DNA of 64,000 nt, from contig NC_068926.1 in assembly GCF_023091745.1 (NCBI RefSeq), positions 50,554,001 to 50,618,000 of the forward strand, read 5' to 3'. The notes beneath the pieces are model-generated. The model ran no database searches and was not told the DNA's origin. It saw nothing but the letters and a program-made list of their open reading frames with translations. Made by a program: the position numbers and the translations under genes. This DNA is from Budorcas taxicolor (lineage: Eukaryota; Chordata; Mammalia; Artiodactyla; Bovidae). Positions 1 through 9,816 of this stretch are shown piece after piece. Positions within the stretch are counted from its first letter, which is position 1. The number at the start of each line of letters is the position of its first letter.

Positions 1-505
1 TCATCCTTTAAGAGCCCATTCAAATGTCACTTTCTCTGAGAGGGCTCTTTCCTCCATTGAATCCTCTTCTTTGTTCTACTGCACTTGGGCTCTTGTCCTA
101 AAACTGTGCAGAGCGCCACCTACTGGCCGAGTTTGCAGACCTAGCCTCTGTCTCTCGCACCAGAGTTCCCAGCATCTTGTGGGCGAGAGAGCCCTGCTTC
201 TGAAAGACCGTAAAAAGTCAAGCCAGTTGTTTAGACTTGCTGAGACAGGCAATGGGGAGCCACTAGGTCCGGTATTTTAAGATTACTCTGGCAGCTGGTA
301 ACAGAATGGGTTGGTGGAGAGAGCTCACAGTCAGAGAGGCCATGAGACAGCCACAGGGAATTTCTAGGAATGAGCCGGCATACCACCAGGAATACATTCC
401 TCAGTCAGTGACGCCAGCCTGGTCAGCAGGAAGACTCAGAGCCATAAAGTAGACACATTTTTTTAGCAACCATACCTGAACACCCAACTATAAAATTTTC
501 TGCTC
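1..505. other. Leading stretch, no gene recognised
   Basis: Mixed-composition DNA without a convincing coding frame. The first ~75 bases have the wording of an L2 3' region (contents like 'aaatgtcactt' and 'ctctgagag'), but the match is too short to assign. Nothing else is recognised. Confidence 0.3.
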
Positions 506-507
506 TA

Positions 508-620
508 GGACATCCCTAGTGGTACAGTGGTTAAGATTCTGCACTTCCAATGCAACGGGTGTGAGTTTGATCCCTGCTTGGGGAACTAGGATCCTACGTG
601 CCTTGCAGACTAAAAACATT
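508..620 (+). mobile_element. CHR-type tRNA-derived SINE
   Basis: Sense-strand tRNA-derived head ('ggacatccctagtggtacag') followed by the family's 'ggggaactaggatcc' and an A-rich tail. This is the cetartiodactyl SINE class that usually begins GGGACTTCCCTGGTGGTCCAG. It is diverged and roughly 110 bp long. An internal Pol III promoter is expected for the family but no activity is implied. Confidence 0.75.
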
Positions 621-784
621 TTTTAAAATTTAAGTTAAACAATGTTTTAATGTTTCCGTTCCAAACCAGCATACTGAGAATTAGGAAAACGTCTTAGTCA
701 TCTAAACATAGCCACTTTGCAACCTATTAACTTATTCCCTACATGGTATCACTACTGAAAATGAATATTTGATTAAGAGAATGA

Positions 785-1980
785 AGACAAGCCACAGAGA
801 AGGAGAAGATATTTACAAAGCACATAACCGTTAAACAAATGGTATCTAAGATATACCAAGAACTCTCAACACACAAGAAGGAGAAAAAACAGCCCAATTT
901 TTTAAAAATGGGCTACAGATCTGATCAGACACCTCACCAAAGAAGAGATACAAATGAAAAGCAAGCACATGAAAAGGTGTTCCACATCATATCTTCTTAG
1001 GGAGTTGCAAATTAAAACAGTGAGAAACCACTACACACCTCTTAGAGTAAAATCCAAAACACTATTTGGTTGTTACCAAATACCCATGAGGATACAGAGC
1101 AAAAGGAGTTCTTATTCATTGCTGGTGGCAATGCAAAATGGTGCAGCCACTTTCAAAGATAGTTTGGCAGTTTCATACAAAACCAGATGTACTCTTACCA
1201 TAAGATCCAGCAGTCACACTCCTTGGTGTTTACCCAAAGGAGCTGAAAACTTAAGCCCACAAAAAAATACACACACAGATGTTTATGGAAGCTTTATTCT
1301 CAGTTGCCAAAACTTGGAAGCAATCAAGATGTCCTTCAGCAGGTGAATGGATAAATACACAGTGGTTCATTCAGACAACAGAGTATCATTCAATTCTGAA
1401 AAGAAATGAGCTAGCAAGCCACAAAAAGACATGGAGGAACCTGAAAAGCATATTACTCAGTGAAAGAAGTCCACCTGAAAAGTCTACATTCTGTGCAATT
1501 CAACTTTATGACATTCTGGAAACGGCAAAACTAGAAGGATAATAACAAAATCAGTGGTTATCAGGGTTTGGGGGGAGGAAGGGAGGGATGAACAGGTAGA
1601 GCACAAAGGAGTTTTATGGTAATAAAACTATTCGGTATGATACTAGAATGATGGAGACTTGTCATTGTTCATTTATCCAAATCCAGAGAATGTACAATAC
1701 AAAGTGCGTGCTGTCTCTTCAGTCGTGTCCAACTCTTTGTGATGCTATGGACTGTAGCCCGCCAGGCTCCTCTGTCCATGGGATTCTCCAGGCAAGAATA
1801 CTGGAGTGGGTTGCCGTGCCCTCCTCCAGGGGATCTTCCCAACACGGGGATTAAACCCACGTCTCTTAAGTCTCCTGCACTGGCAGGCGGGTTCTTTACC
1901 ACTAGGGCCACCTGGGAAGTCCCCGTACAATACTAAGAGTGAACCCTAATGTATATTGTGGACCTTAGTTAATAAGAATG
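785..1980 (+). mobile_element. Old L1 fragment (ORF2 C-terminus plus 3' UTR)
   Basis: The sequence follows the final part of mammalian L1 ORF2: the stretch 'acacctcaccaaagaagagatac', the 'attgctggtggcaatgcaaaatg' block, and the 'tattcatagttgccaaaacttgg'-like region, ending in 3' UTR. Reading frames are broken by stops and frameshifts, so it is a dead copy. A Bov-tA at 1701-1924 interrupts it, and the L1 resumes at 1934. Confidence 0.75.
1692..1933 (-). mobile_element. Bov-tA SINE with 9-bp TSD
   Basis: Reverse complement of Bov-tA: it starts with 'cagtcgtgtccaactctttg' and finishes with the tRNA-derived head ('ccacctgggaagtcccc'). The TSD gtacaatac flanks it at 1692-1700 and 1925-1933. It was inserted into the old L1 3' region. 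Confidence 0.9.
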
Positions 1981-1989
1981 CATCTTTAT

Positions 1990-2652
1990 CATGCTAAGTG
2001 CAGTGAGACAGAGAAAACAAATGTCATATGATATAGCTTATATATGGCATCTAAAATATGACAGGGATGAACTTATTCACAAAACAGAAACAGATTCACA
2101 GACATAGAAAATAAACTTATAGCGACCAAAGGGGAAACGTGGGCAGAGAGGGATAAACTAGGAGTTTGAGATTAACAAATACAAACTCCTGTCCATAAAA
2201 TAGAAAAGCAATAAGGATTTACTGTATAGCAGGGAAAAGGCAATGAAAATCCACTCCAGTACTCTTGCCTGGAAAATCCCACGGACAGAGGAGCCTGGTA
2301 GGCTGCAGTCCAGGGAGTCGATAAGAGTTGGACACGACTGAGCGACTTCACTTTCACTTTTCACTTTCATGCATTGAAGAAGGAAATGGTAACCCACTCT
2401 AGTGTTCTTGCCTGGAGAATCCCAGGGACAGGGGAGCCTGGCAGGCTACTGTCTATGGGGTCACGCAGAGTCAGACACGACTGAAGCGACTTAGCAGCAG
2501 CAGCAAGGTGAACTATATTCAATATCATGTAATAACCTGTAATAGTAAACAATCTTTATATATATACACATACACTTATATGAATCACTTTGCTATACAC
2601 CTGACACTAACACAACATTGAAATTCAACTATACTTCAATTAAAAAAAAAAA
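1990..2652 (+). mobile_element. Artiodactyl L1 3' end
   Basis: This is the L1 3' UTR typical of cetartiodactyls: 'catatgatat' and 'cttatatatgg' repeats, 'actgtatagca', 'tttgctatacacctgacact', ending 'caattaaaaaaaaaaaa'. It is 5'-truncated with no coding left. A Bov-A2 splits it at 2229-2508. Confidence 0.8.
2229..2508 (+). mobile_element. Bov-A2 SINE
   Basis: Dimeric Bov-A monomers on the sense strand, joined by the family linker 'cttcactttcacttttcac'. The element ends in a short (AGC)n tail. It was inserted into the L1 3' UTR between 'agcaggga' and 'ggtgaacta'. Confidence 0.9.
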
Positions 2653-2659
2653 AGCCTTC

Positions 2660-2841
2660 TATGGCTTAAGAGAAAGTGAAGTTGCTTAGTCATGTCCGAC
2701 TCTTTGCGACCCCATGGACTGTAGCCTATCAGGCTCCTCCATCCATGGGATTTTTCAGGCAAGAATACTGGAGTGGGTTGCCATATCCTTCTCCAAGAAA
2801 TCTCCGACCAAGGGATTAAACTCCGGTATGGCTTAAGAGAA
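2660..2841 (-). mobile_element. 5'-truncated Bov-tA with 15-bp TSD
   Basis: Antisense Bov-A part only; the tRNA head is missing, so the copy stops at 'gggattaaactcc'. A perfect TSD tatggcttaagagaa lies at 2660-2674 and 2827-2841, so truncation happened at insertion and not by later deletion. Confidence 0.9.
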
Positions 2842-2869
2842 CCAAGGTTTAATTACCACTCATGCTACT

Positions 2870-3365
2870 GTGTTTGACAGGCCAGCAAGGGACACTTCTG
2901 CTTGCTATCACTGACAAAGACTCTCCCTAACTAAACCCGAGTCAGGATCTCTGAGCCTCCCTCCTCTGGACCATGTACTTATCCTTGCCCCACCTGTGTA
3001 GCCCAATTATAGCAAGAATCCTAACTCAGTTTAGAAATATCCCACCCCATCCTTGATGTCTGATCACCCTCCGTCTCCAGTCAAATTCTTCATGCCCATG
3101 CTAGACATATGATCGCTCTGGCCTGCCCTCAACAAGAGCCTGGTTTGGTCAGTCTCGTAAGAATCCATTATTCTCAATGCCTCCTAGCAGTTTGCCGTCT
3201 ACCGACCCCATACCCACTCTGTTTCTTGGCTGTAAATCCCCAGCTGTCTTTATTGTGTTGGAAATGGAGCCCAATTCCACCCCGGGGTCTCTCTTCCCTT
3301 GCTGAAAAGGTTTCTGAACAAAGTCTTTCTCTACGACTTTAACCAGTCTCTTTCTTTAACCAGAA
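2870..3365 (+). mobile_element. Candidate solo LTR (ERV, gammaretrovirus-like layout)
   Basis: A TG-initiated block rich in CCTC runs leads to 'ggggtctctcttcccttgctg' and a downstream 'aaagtctttctc', a layout resembling the R/U5 portion of ERV1 LTRs. There are no gag, pol or env remnants next to it. The call rests on overall wording only and the boundaries are approximate. Confidence 0.4.
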
Positions 3366-4048
3366 GAAAGCTGGTTCTGGTTCTCTCTGGCACCTCTCAG
3401 AAGCCAGGCTGATGGGTGGGTTTTGACAAGGCCTTTTGTGTGTTCTGCCTGCCCCCACACCATCCCTCCTCCCGGTGGGAGCACTTGACTTGAAAGAAAA
3501 TGGTGACTAGATTGGACAACACAAAACCTAACAACATTGCTGCTAAAGTCATAACATAACAACTAAAATTTAAAAACTAAAGACAACAAGTGGGGGAAAA
3601 CATTTGCAGTTAAACATGAGAAAGATTGTTAAATTTCACCCGAAAGAGTCAATGCAAATTAAGCCTACAAGAAGAGAGCCATATTTCAACTATCAAATTC
3701 TCTTTTGAAGGCAATGCCCAACATTGGCAAAAGAATGGAGAGCTGGGCCTTCTTACATAGATCAGGAAAGAAAATGTCACAAAAGCTTCAAAACCTTTAA
3801 GCACTGTGATGTCTTTTGAACCTACCCATTCACTTCTAGCTTTCTCTCCCAAAGACTTACCTATTGGAATATACAACTTCATGTTTTTAAAAAATGAATG
3901 TTTAAAAGGGGGAAAAATGAAACAAAAATGGCCAGCAGCAATGCTTTAAAGAGGAAAAAAATGAAACTTGGTAAATGAATAGAATACACTTCTATAATAG
4001 CAATAGAATACCACACCGCTTTTAGATAGTACATTAAAAATTATGGGT

Positions 4049-4250
4049 TCTGGGACTCCCCTGGGAGTGGCCCAGTGGCTAACACCCCATGCTCCCAATG
4101 CAGGGGACCTGTGTTCAATCTCTGGTCAGGGAACTAGATTCCACATGCTGCAACTAAGAGTTCACATGCCTCAACTAAAGACTGAAGGCCTAGCATGCCA
4201 CAATTAACAGCCGGTGCAGCCAAACAAATAAATAAAAGTATGTTTTGAAA
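4049..4250 (+). mobile_element. CHR-type tRNA-derived SINE
   Basis: The sense head 'gggactcccctgggagtggc', 'cccaatgcaggggacctg', 'ggtcagggaactagattcc' and the long CHR body ('ctgcaactaagag', 'cggtgcagccaaa') end in an AAATAAATAAA tail. Confidence 0.85.
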
Positions 4251-4368
4251 ATTATAGTTCATTGAAAGGCCCTATTAATCTTGAAATTGTTAGGAAACAA
4301 TGCTTATATATGCATATTCGTATGGGCTCAGGGGTGGGCGCGAGAACCCACCACTTCTGCCAGTTTTT

Positions 4369-4675
4369 CAAGTGAAAGTGAGAGTCGCTCAGGCGTGTCC
4401 AACTCTTTGCGACCCCATGGACTGCATAGAATATTCTTCACGCCAGAACAGTGGAGCAGGTAGCCTTTCCCTCCTCCAAGGAATCTTCCCAACCCAGGGA
4501 TCAAACCCAGGTCTCCTGCATTGCAGGCAGGGTCTTTACCAACTGAGCCACCAGGGAAACCCTGGAATACTGGAGTGAGTAGCACATCCCTCCTCCAGCA
4601 GATCTTCCCAACCCAGGAATCGAAAGGGGGTCTCCTGCATTGCATGTGGATTCTTTACCAACTGAGCTATCAGGG
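4369..4675 (-). mobile_element. Bov-tA with duplicated tRNA-side segment
   Basis: An antisense Bov-tA ends at 'gccaccagggaaacc' (4563) and is followed directly by a second copy of about 110 bp of the same 5' half ('atactggagtgagtagc' to 'gagctatcaggg'). This compound form recurs in bovid genomes as a Bov-tA subfamily, so it is probably one insertion and not two. Confidence 0.8.
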
Positions 4676-4955
4676 GTTGATAATTATTTTTATGGTTAAA
4701 TATCTAATGACATGAAAAGATGTTGCCATATATTTATTCTGCAATATTACAGAAAACAGCTTTCAAAGGTAAAGAAATTCTAAAATTGACAAAAGTCATA
4801 TATTTTTGTACACTCATATACCCATAAACCCATATGAGTATATATAAGTAGACTCACCAAAATATTAACAGTGGTTACCTGTGAATCATACACTGGTTTA
4901 GAGATGCCTTTTATCTTCTCTGTTTTAATAAGTAACCAAACATCTATCACTTTGA

Positions 4956-5394
4956 AGTAAGAAGCTTTCTATTACACTTATTTCTATTTGGCTGAAACTG
5001 GCCAGAAGCATAAATGAACAAAGAGTTTCCCACTGGTTAGCAAAAGAGGTAAAATATTTTTAGAACATTTTTTTTTTCCTTTTCTTTGACTTGTCTGATC
5101 CCTTTTAGGGGGAGGGGAGGGGTTCTCCATTTCCTATAGGTGAATTCTGTTGCCACTTTCTAGAGAGAATTACAAACAACGTGATGCATTTCTATAAATC
5201 AAATCTTGGTTTTGAACTATTTTGACAGCTGGTACTTAGAGGTCTCGAGGTGTGCAGTGACAAACGCTACTACAAATCCAAGAATTCTGTATTCTAAGTT
5301 CCATTATTTTCCAATCCTAAAATTATTTTAAAAAACAAGGTACCTCTATCTTTTGATGGTGCTTAAATTCATTAATATTTTATTTACTCCTGTA
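4956..5394. other. AT-rich spacer, nothing recognised
   Basis: No repeat family, coding frame or RNA gene recognised. It contains a T-run near 5070 and a short G-rich patch at 5109-5124. Confidence 0.3.
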
Positions 5395-5790
5395 TCCGTG
5401 GCAACACATTAAAATCATCTGTGGAGGGACTTCCCTGATAATTCAGTGGTTAAAAATCCACCTTGCAATGCAGGGGACGTGGGTTCAGTCCCGGGTCCTG
5501 GAACTAAGATCCCACATGCAGTGGGGCAACTAAGCCCGCAAGCCACAGCTACTGAGCCCACACACCACAACTAGAGAATCGCTGCACCACAACAAAAGAT
5601 CCCACATGACCCAACTAAGACCCGACGCAGCCAAACAATAAATTTTTCTAAATAAAAAGAAAGAATCACCTGGGGAGGTTTTATTGGTTGATTTTTTTTT
5701 TTTTAATAGTAATGCCTGTGACCCAGTTAGGGCTAAGGTTTAAGGAACATGTGTTTTTAGAGACTCCCAGGCTATTCAGATACACATCCA
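5395..5790 (+). mobile_element. MER5-like hAT remnant split by a SINE
   Basis: The wording 'aaaatcatctgtggagg' resumes after the SINE as 'gaatcacctggggaggtttt' and then 'gactcccaggctattcagat', which resembles non-autonomous hAT (MER5/MER20) copies. The SINE's duplicated target lies in this motif. Confidence 0.5.
5413..5677 (+). mobile_element. CHR-1-type SINE with 14-bp TSD
   Basis: A long CHR SINE (5427-5663) with tRNA head 'ggacttccctgataattcag' and body 'ctactgagcccacacaccac'. The flanking duplications aatcatctgtggag (5413-5426) and aatcacctggggag (5664-5677) differ at two positions. Confidence 0.85.
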
Positions 5791-5844
5791 GGACTGACAT
5801 GTCTTGACTGATTCATTCACCAAGTAGTCATTAAGCCCCTTGTA

Positions 5845-6240
5845 TTTGTTTCCTAGGGCTGCTTCAACAAATCACCACAAATGTAATGACCTAAAGCAAC
5901 GGAACTGTCACAGTTCTGTAAGATAGAACTCCAAATCCAAGGTGTCATCAGGGTCTCAGGACCCATTCATTGCTTTCTTCAGCCCCTGGTTGCCCCAGGC
6001 TTCCTTGACTTGAGGCCGAATCCCTCTCACGTCCGCCACCATCTTCACATGGGCTTTTCCTCTGTGTGTCGATCTTAGAAGGACACATCGTTGGATTGAA
6101 GGCCTGCCCAGATACTCCAAGATGATGACCTCATCTCAAGATTCCTTAATTACCTCTGTAAGGACCCTTTTTCCAAATAAGGTCCAGTTCACAAGTTCCG
6201 GGCATTCAGATGTAGAAACATCTATTGAGGGACCACCCTT
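5845..6240 (-). mobile_element. MaLR LTR (MLT1 type)
   Basis: It begins with the reverse complement of the MLT1 3' end ('tgtttcctagggctgcttc') and shows the order 'ttcacatggg', 'aaggacac', 'gatgacctcatctc' and 'ccaaataaggtcca' of an antisense MLT1 LTR. It is an old, noncoding solo LTR. Confidence 0.7.
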
Positions 6241-6466
6241 CAATGCACTATGGTGCATATCTCCACATTGCGGATGGCTTGCCAGTGCTGTGGGTGCTGC
6301 TTTCTACTGAGTTTTCCGTCCATTTGGGACCAGAGAGCTGAAAGAGTGTGCACAGCATGGGTACATCCCCAGGCCTTGTGAAGAGCCCAGTGTCGTGGAC
6401 AAGAGTGGGGACCCAAAGGGCGAACTGCGTTGGCTACTTACTGGTTCTGAGACCTTGGAAACCGTT

Positions 6467-7635
6467 TAAACTAAACCTCCCCTAATTAAAATTAAAAGCT
6501 TCTGCACAACAAAGGAAACTATAAGCAAGGTGAAAAGACAGCCTTCAGAATGGGAGAAAATAATAGAAATGGAGCAACTGACAAAGAACTAATCTCAAAA
6601 ATATACAAGCAACCCCCGCAGCTCAATTCCAGAAAAATAAACGACCCAATCAAAAAATGGGCCAAAGAACTAAACAGACACTTCTCCAAAGAAGACATAC
6701 GGATGGCTAACAAACACATGAAAAGATGCTCAACATCACTCATTATCAGAGAAATGCAAATCAAGACCACCAGGAGGTCCCACTTCACACCAGTCAGAGT
6801 GGCTGCGATCCAAAAGTCTGCAAGCTATAAATGCTGGAGAGGGTGTGGAGAAAAGGGAACCCTCTCACACTGCTGGTGGGAATGCAGACTAGTACAGCCA
6901 CTATGGAGAACAGTGTGGAGACTCCTTAAAAAACTGGAAATAGAACTGCCTTATGACCCAGCAATCCCACTGCCAGCACACCGAGGAAACCAGAAGTGAA
7001 AGAGACACGTGTACCCCAGTGTTCATCGCAGCACTGTTTACAATAGCCAGGACATGGAAGCAACCTAGATGTCCATCAGCAGGTGAGTGGATAAGAAAGC
7101 TGTGGTGCATACACACAATGGAGTATTACTCAGCCGTTAAAAAGAACACATTTGAATCAGTTCTAATGAGGTGGATGAAACTGGAGCCGATTATGCAGAG
7201 TGAAGTAAGCCAGAAAGAAAAACACCAGCACAGTATACTGACACATATATATGGAGTTTAGAAAGATGGTAACGATAACCCCGTAGGTGAGACAGCAAGA
7301 GAGACACAGATGTTTAGAAGAGTCGTTTGGGCTCTGTGGGAGAGGGCGAGGGTGGGATGATTTGGGAGAACGGCATTGAAACATGTATACTATCATATAA
7401 GAAACAAATCGCCAGTCCAGGTTCGATGCAGGATACAGGATGCTTGGGGCTGGTGCACTGGGATGACCCAGAGGGACGGTACGGGGAGGGAGGAGGGAGG
7501 GGGGTTCAGGATGGGGAACACGTGTACACCCGTGGCGGAGTCATGCTGATGCATGGCAAAACCAATACAATACTGCAAAGTAATTAGCCTCCAATTAAAA
7601 TAAATTTAAATTAAAAATAAATAAACTATACCTCA
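6467..7635 (+). mobile_element. Young ruminant L1, 5'-truncated, with TSD
   Basis: The L1 spans about 6481-7621, from the ORF2 3' third to the end of the 3' UTR ('agcctccaattaaaataaat'). Flanking copies taaactaaacctcc (6467-6480) and taaactatacctca (7622-7635) match at 12 of 14 bases. Only the last fifth of a full-length element is present, the usual 5' truncation. Confidence 0.9.
6550..7261 (+). pseudogene. L1 ORF2 C-terminal remnant (frameshifted)
   Basis: This is the C-terminal end of L1 ORF2p, downstream of the reverse transcriptase. The first frame (to 6999) holds the Cys-rich motif CWRGCGEKGTLSHCWWEC. A net deletion near 6970 ('cactgccagcacaccg' where the 11.6-kb copy reads 'cactgctgggcatacacaccg') shifts the frame, and the second frame carries 'MEYYSAVKKN' to the normal stop at 7261. 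No endonuclease or reverse transcriptase remains, so it cannot act on its own. The 11.6-kb copy shows what an unshifted version looks like. Confidence 0.9.
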
Positions 7636-7971
7636 ATTTACACATCTATTGATTGGAAATGACAATAGTTTTTAGCCTCCCAAGGCTCTAATATTTCTGA
7701 TTTTTAAACACGTGTGTTTCCTCAAAGACTTACAGTGGTGCTGGGCACCTAATGAGAATGACATAGTTTTTCAAAAACTTTTTCAAATGAATAAGGAACA
7801 GACAACAAAACTACACAAAATTATCCTCAGAGACACTTAAAACGTTCCATGTGTTCTATTGTTTACGTTTCAGTAAAATATTTTACGGAAGGAAAGTAAC
7901 CACCATGAACTAACCCTGGTGGGAAAATCTGCTCAGAAACAGAGGCAACTGTGACCGTCACGGCACTGTCC

Positions 7972-8128
7972 TTCTCCCTCCTCCTGCCCTTCCTCCTCCT
8001 TTCTCCCTCCTCCTCCCCCTGCCCTTCTTCCTCCTCCTCTTCATTCTTCCTCTTCCTCTCCTTCCTCTTCCCCCCTCCCCCTCTTTCTCTCTTTCTCCTC
8101 CTCCTCCTTCTCCTTCTTCTTCTTCTAC
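7972..8128 (+). repeat. Polypyrimidine tract, (CTC)n/(CTT)n rich
   Basis: About 157 nearly pure pyrimidines on the + strand with only a few purine interruptions. The minus strand is the matching polypurine strand. Long open frames here (runs of Glu/Lys/Arg or Leu/Ser/Pro) are a consequence of composition. Such tracts can adopt triplex (H-DNA) structures in vitro. Confidence 0.95.
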
Positions 8129-8458
8129 AACTTGAATAACGCACTTGAAGCACAATAAAAGATTTAGCCCGGCTCGTGTTCCGTGGAGCCATAAAATGAC
8201 ACGTGACGTTTATGTGATTAGAGATGACTTTTCCTCTCTTACCCCTGTTTGTTCCTTAAGGTTTCCACTGTTCAATTTCACAACAAGCGATGAGTTAGTT
8301 GACTTAGTAAAAAGGATAATCCTTTCTTCTGCTCAACTGGTTATAATCATTTCTGGATTAGAGCAGGTCAAGAAAAACTCCTGAAATATTGGACCCAGAT
8401 GTTCAAACATGGTAACACTTCATGGAAAACATTTACCTTTGAGGTCAATTTCTCTTTC
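8129..8458. other. Spacer, nothing recognised
   Basis: Unique-looking sequence between the polypyrimidine tract and the BovB 5' boundary. No repeat or gene is assignable. Confidence 0.3.
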
Positions 8459-9816
8459 AACTGGGTTATAGCCATGTTCATTCCAATCCCAAAGAAAGGC
8501 AATGCCAAAGAATGCTCAAACTACCGCACAATTGCACTCATCTCACAGGCTAGTAAAGTAATGCTCAAAATTCTCCAAGCCGGGCTTCAGCAATATGTGA
8601 ACCATGAACTCCCTGATGTTCAAGCTGGTTTTAGGAAAGGCAGAGGAACCAGAGACCAAATTGCCAACATCTGCTGGATCGTGGAAAAAGCAAGAGAGTT
8701 CCAGAAAAACATCTATTTCTGCTTTATTCACTACTCCAAAGCCTTTGACTGGGTGGCTCACAATAAACTGTGGAAAATTCTGAAAGAGATGGGAATACCA
8801 GACCACCTGACCTGCCTCTTGAGAAATCTGTATGCAGGCCAGGATGCAACAGTTAGAACTGGACATGGAACAACAGACTGGTTCCAAATGGGAAAAGGAG
8901 TCCGTCAAGGCTGTATACTGTCACCCTGCTTATTTAACTTATATGCGGAGTACATCATGAGAAACGCTGGGCTGGAAGAAGCACAAGCTGGAACCAAGAT
9001 TGCCGGGAGAAATATCAATAGCCTCAGATATGCAGATGACACCACCCTTATGGCAGAAAGTGAAGAGGAGCTAAAAAGCCTCTTGATGAAAGTGAAAGAG
9101 GAGAGTGAAACAGTTGGCTTAAAGCTCAACATTCAGAAAACGAAGATCATGGCATCCGGTCCCATCACTCCATGGGAAATAGATGGAGAAACAGTGGAAA
9201 CAGTGTCAGACTTTATTTTGGGGGGCTCCAAAATCACTGCAGATGGTGACTGCAGCCATGAAATTAAAAGACGCTTACTCCTTGGAAGGAAAGTTATGAC
9301 CAACCTAGACAGCATATTCAAAAGCCGAGACATTACTTTGCCGACTAAGGTCCATCTAGTCAAGGCTATGGTTTTACCTGTGGTCGTGTATGCATGTGAG
9401 AGTTGGACTGTGAAGAAGGCTGAGCACTGAAGAATTGATGCTTTTGAACTGTGGTGTTGGAGAAGACTCTTGAGAGTCCCTTGGACTGCAAGGAGATCCA
9501 ACCAGTCCATTCTGAAGGAGATCAGTCCTGGGTGTTCTTTGGAAGGAATGATGCTGAAGCTGAAGCTCCAGTACTTCGGCCACCTCATGTGAAGAGTTGA
9601 CTCATTGGAAAAGACCCTGATGCTGGGAGGGATTGGGGGCAGGAGGAGAAGGGGACGACGGAGGATGAGATGGCTGGATGGCATCACCCACTCGATGGAC
9701 GTGAGTCTGAGTGAACTCTGGGAGCTGATGATGGACAGGGAGGCCTGGCGTGCTGCGATTCATGGGGTCGCAGAGTCAGACATGACCGAGCGACTGAACT
9801 GAACTGAACTGAACTG
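8459..9816 (+). mobile_element. BovB (RTE) LINE, 5'-truncated
   Basis: It starts within the reverse transcriptase region ('cattccaatcccaaagaaag') and runs to the BovB 3' end with its repeated GAACT tail (9793-9815). The flanks 'caatttctctttcaa' (left, to about 8458) and 'ctatttctttcaag' (about 9827-9840) look like an imperfect TSD. The endonuclease half is absent. Confidence 0.95.
8474..9430 (+). pseudogene. BovB reverse transcriptase remnant
   Basis: About 319 codons of the BovB RT domain read openly. They include the finger/palm motif around 'GKGVRQGCILSPCLFN' and the catalytic YADD box at 9029-9040. The frame ends at a TGA (9428-9430) just after 'SWTVKKAEH', where other BovB copies continue (AEHQRIDA/AERRRMDA), so this is a premature stop. 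The remaining C-terminal part follows in the same region with further damage. The N-terminal endonuclease is missing. RTE enzymes act in target-primed reverse transcription; this copy is inactive by truncation. Confidence 0.9.

Larger units (their letters stand above)
3600..4955 (+). mobile_element. Ancient L1M 3' fragment, interrupted
   Basis: Pieces at about 3600-4045 and 4690-4955 read like an old L1 ORF2 end plus 3' UTR: 'cattcacttctagctttctc', then 'aaaatattaacagtggttacc' and 'gttttaataagtaacc'. It is heavily diverged, so the exact family is uncertain. A CHR SINE and a compound Bov-tA sit inside it. Confidence 0.45.
6425..7780 (+). mobile_element. MIR split by a young L1
   Basis: The MIR core ('cttactggttctgagacctt') runs to 6480 and resumes at 7622 ('cctcaatttacacatctatt', 'ggaaatgacaatag'). 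The target duplication of the L1 lies in the MIR core. Confidence 0.65.

Noticed and set aside
1669..1936. Several 60-80 codon frames in the Bov-tA, as also at 4.3, 15.4, 31.1, 57.5 and 63.7 kb
   Set aside because: Bov-tA and Bov-A2 copies are by chance open in several frames. The similar peptides in many places show the repeat origin.
2870..3365. Endogenous retrovirus with internal genes
   Set aside because: No gag, pro, pol or env remnants are visible near the LTR-like block or elsewhere. The RT sequences in the window are BovB.
7863..8192. Glu/Lys/Arg-rich and Leu/Ser-rich long frames on both strands
   Set aside because: They are the two readings of the polypyrimidine/polypurine tract. 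Composition alone keeps them open.
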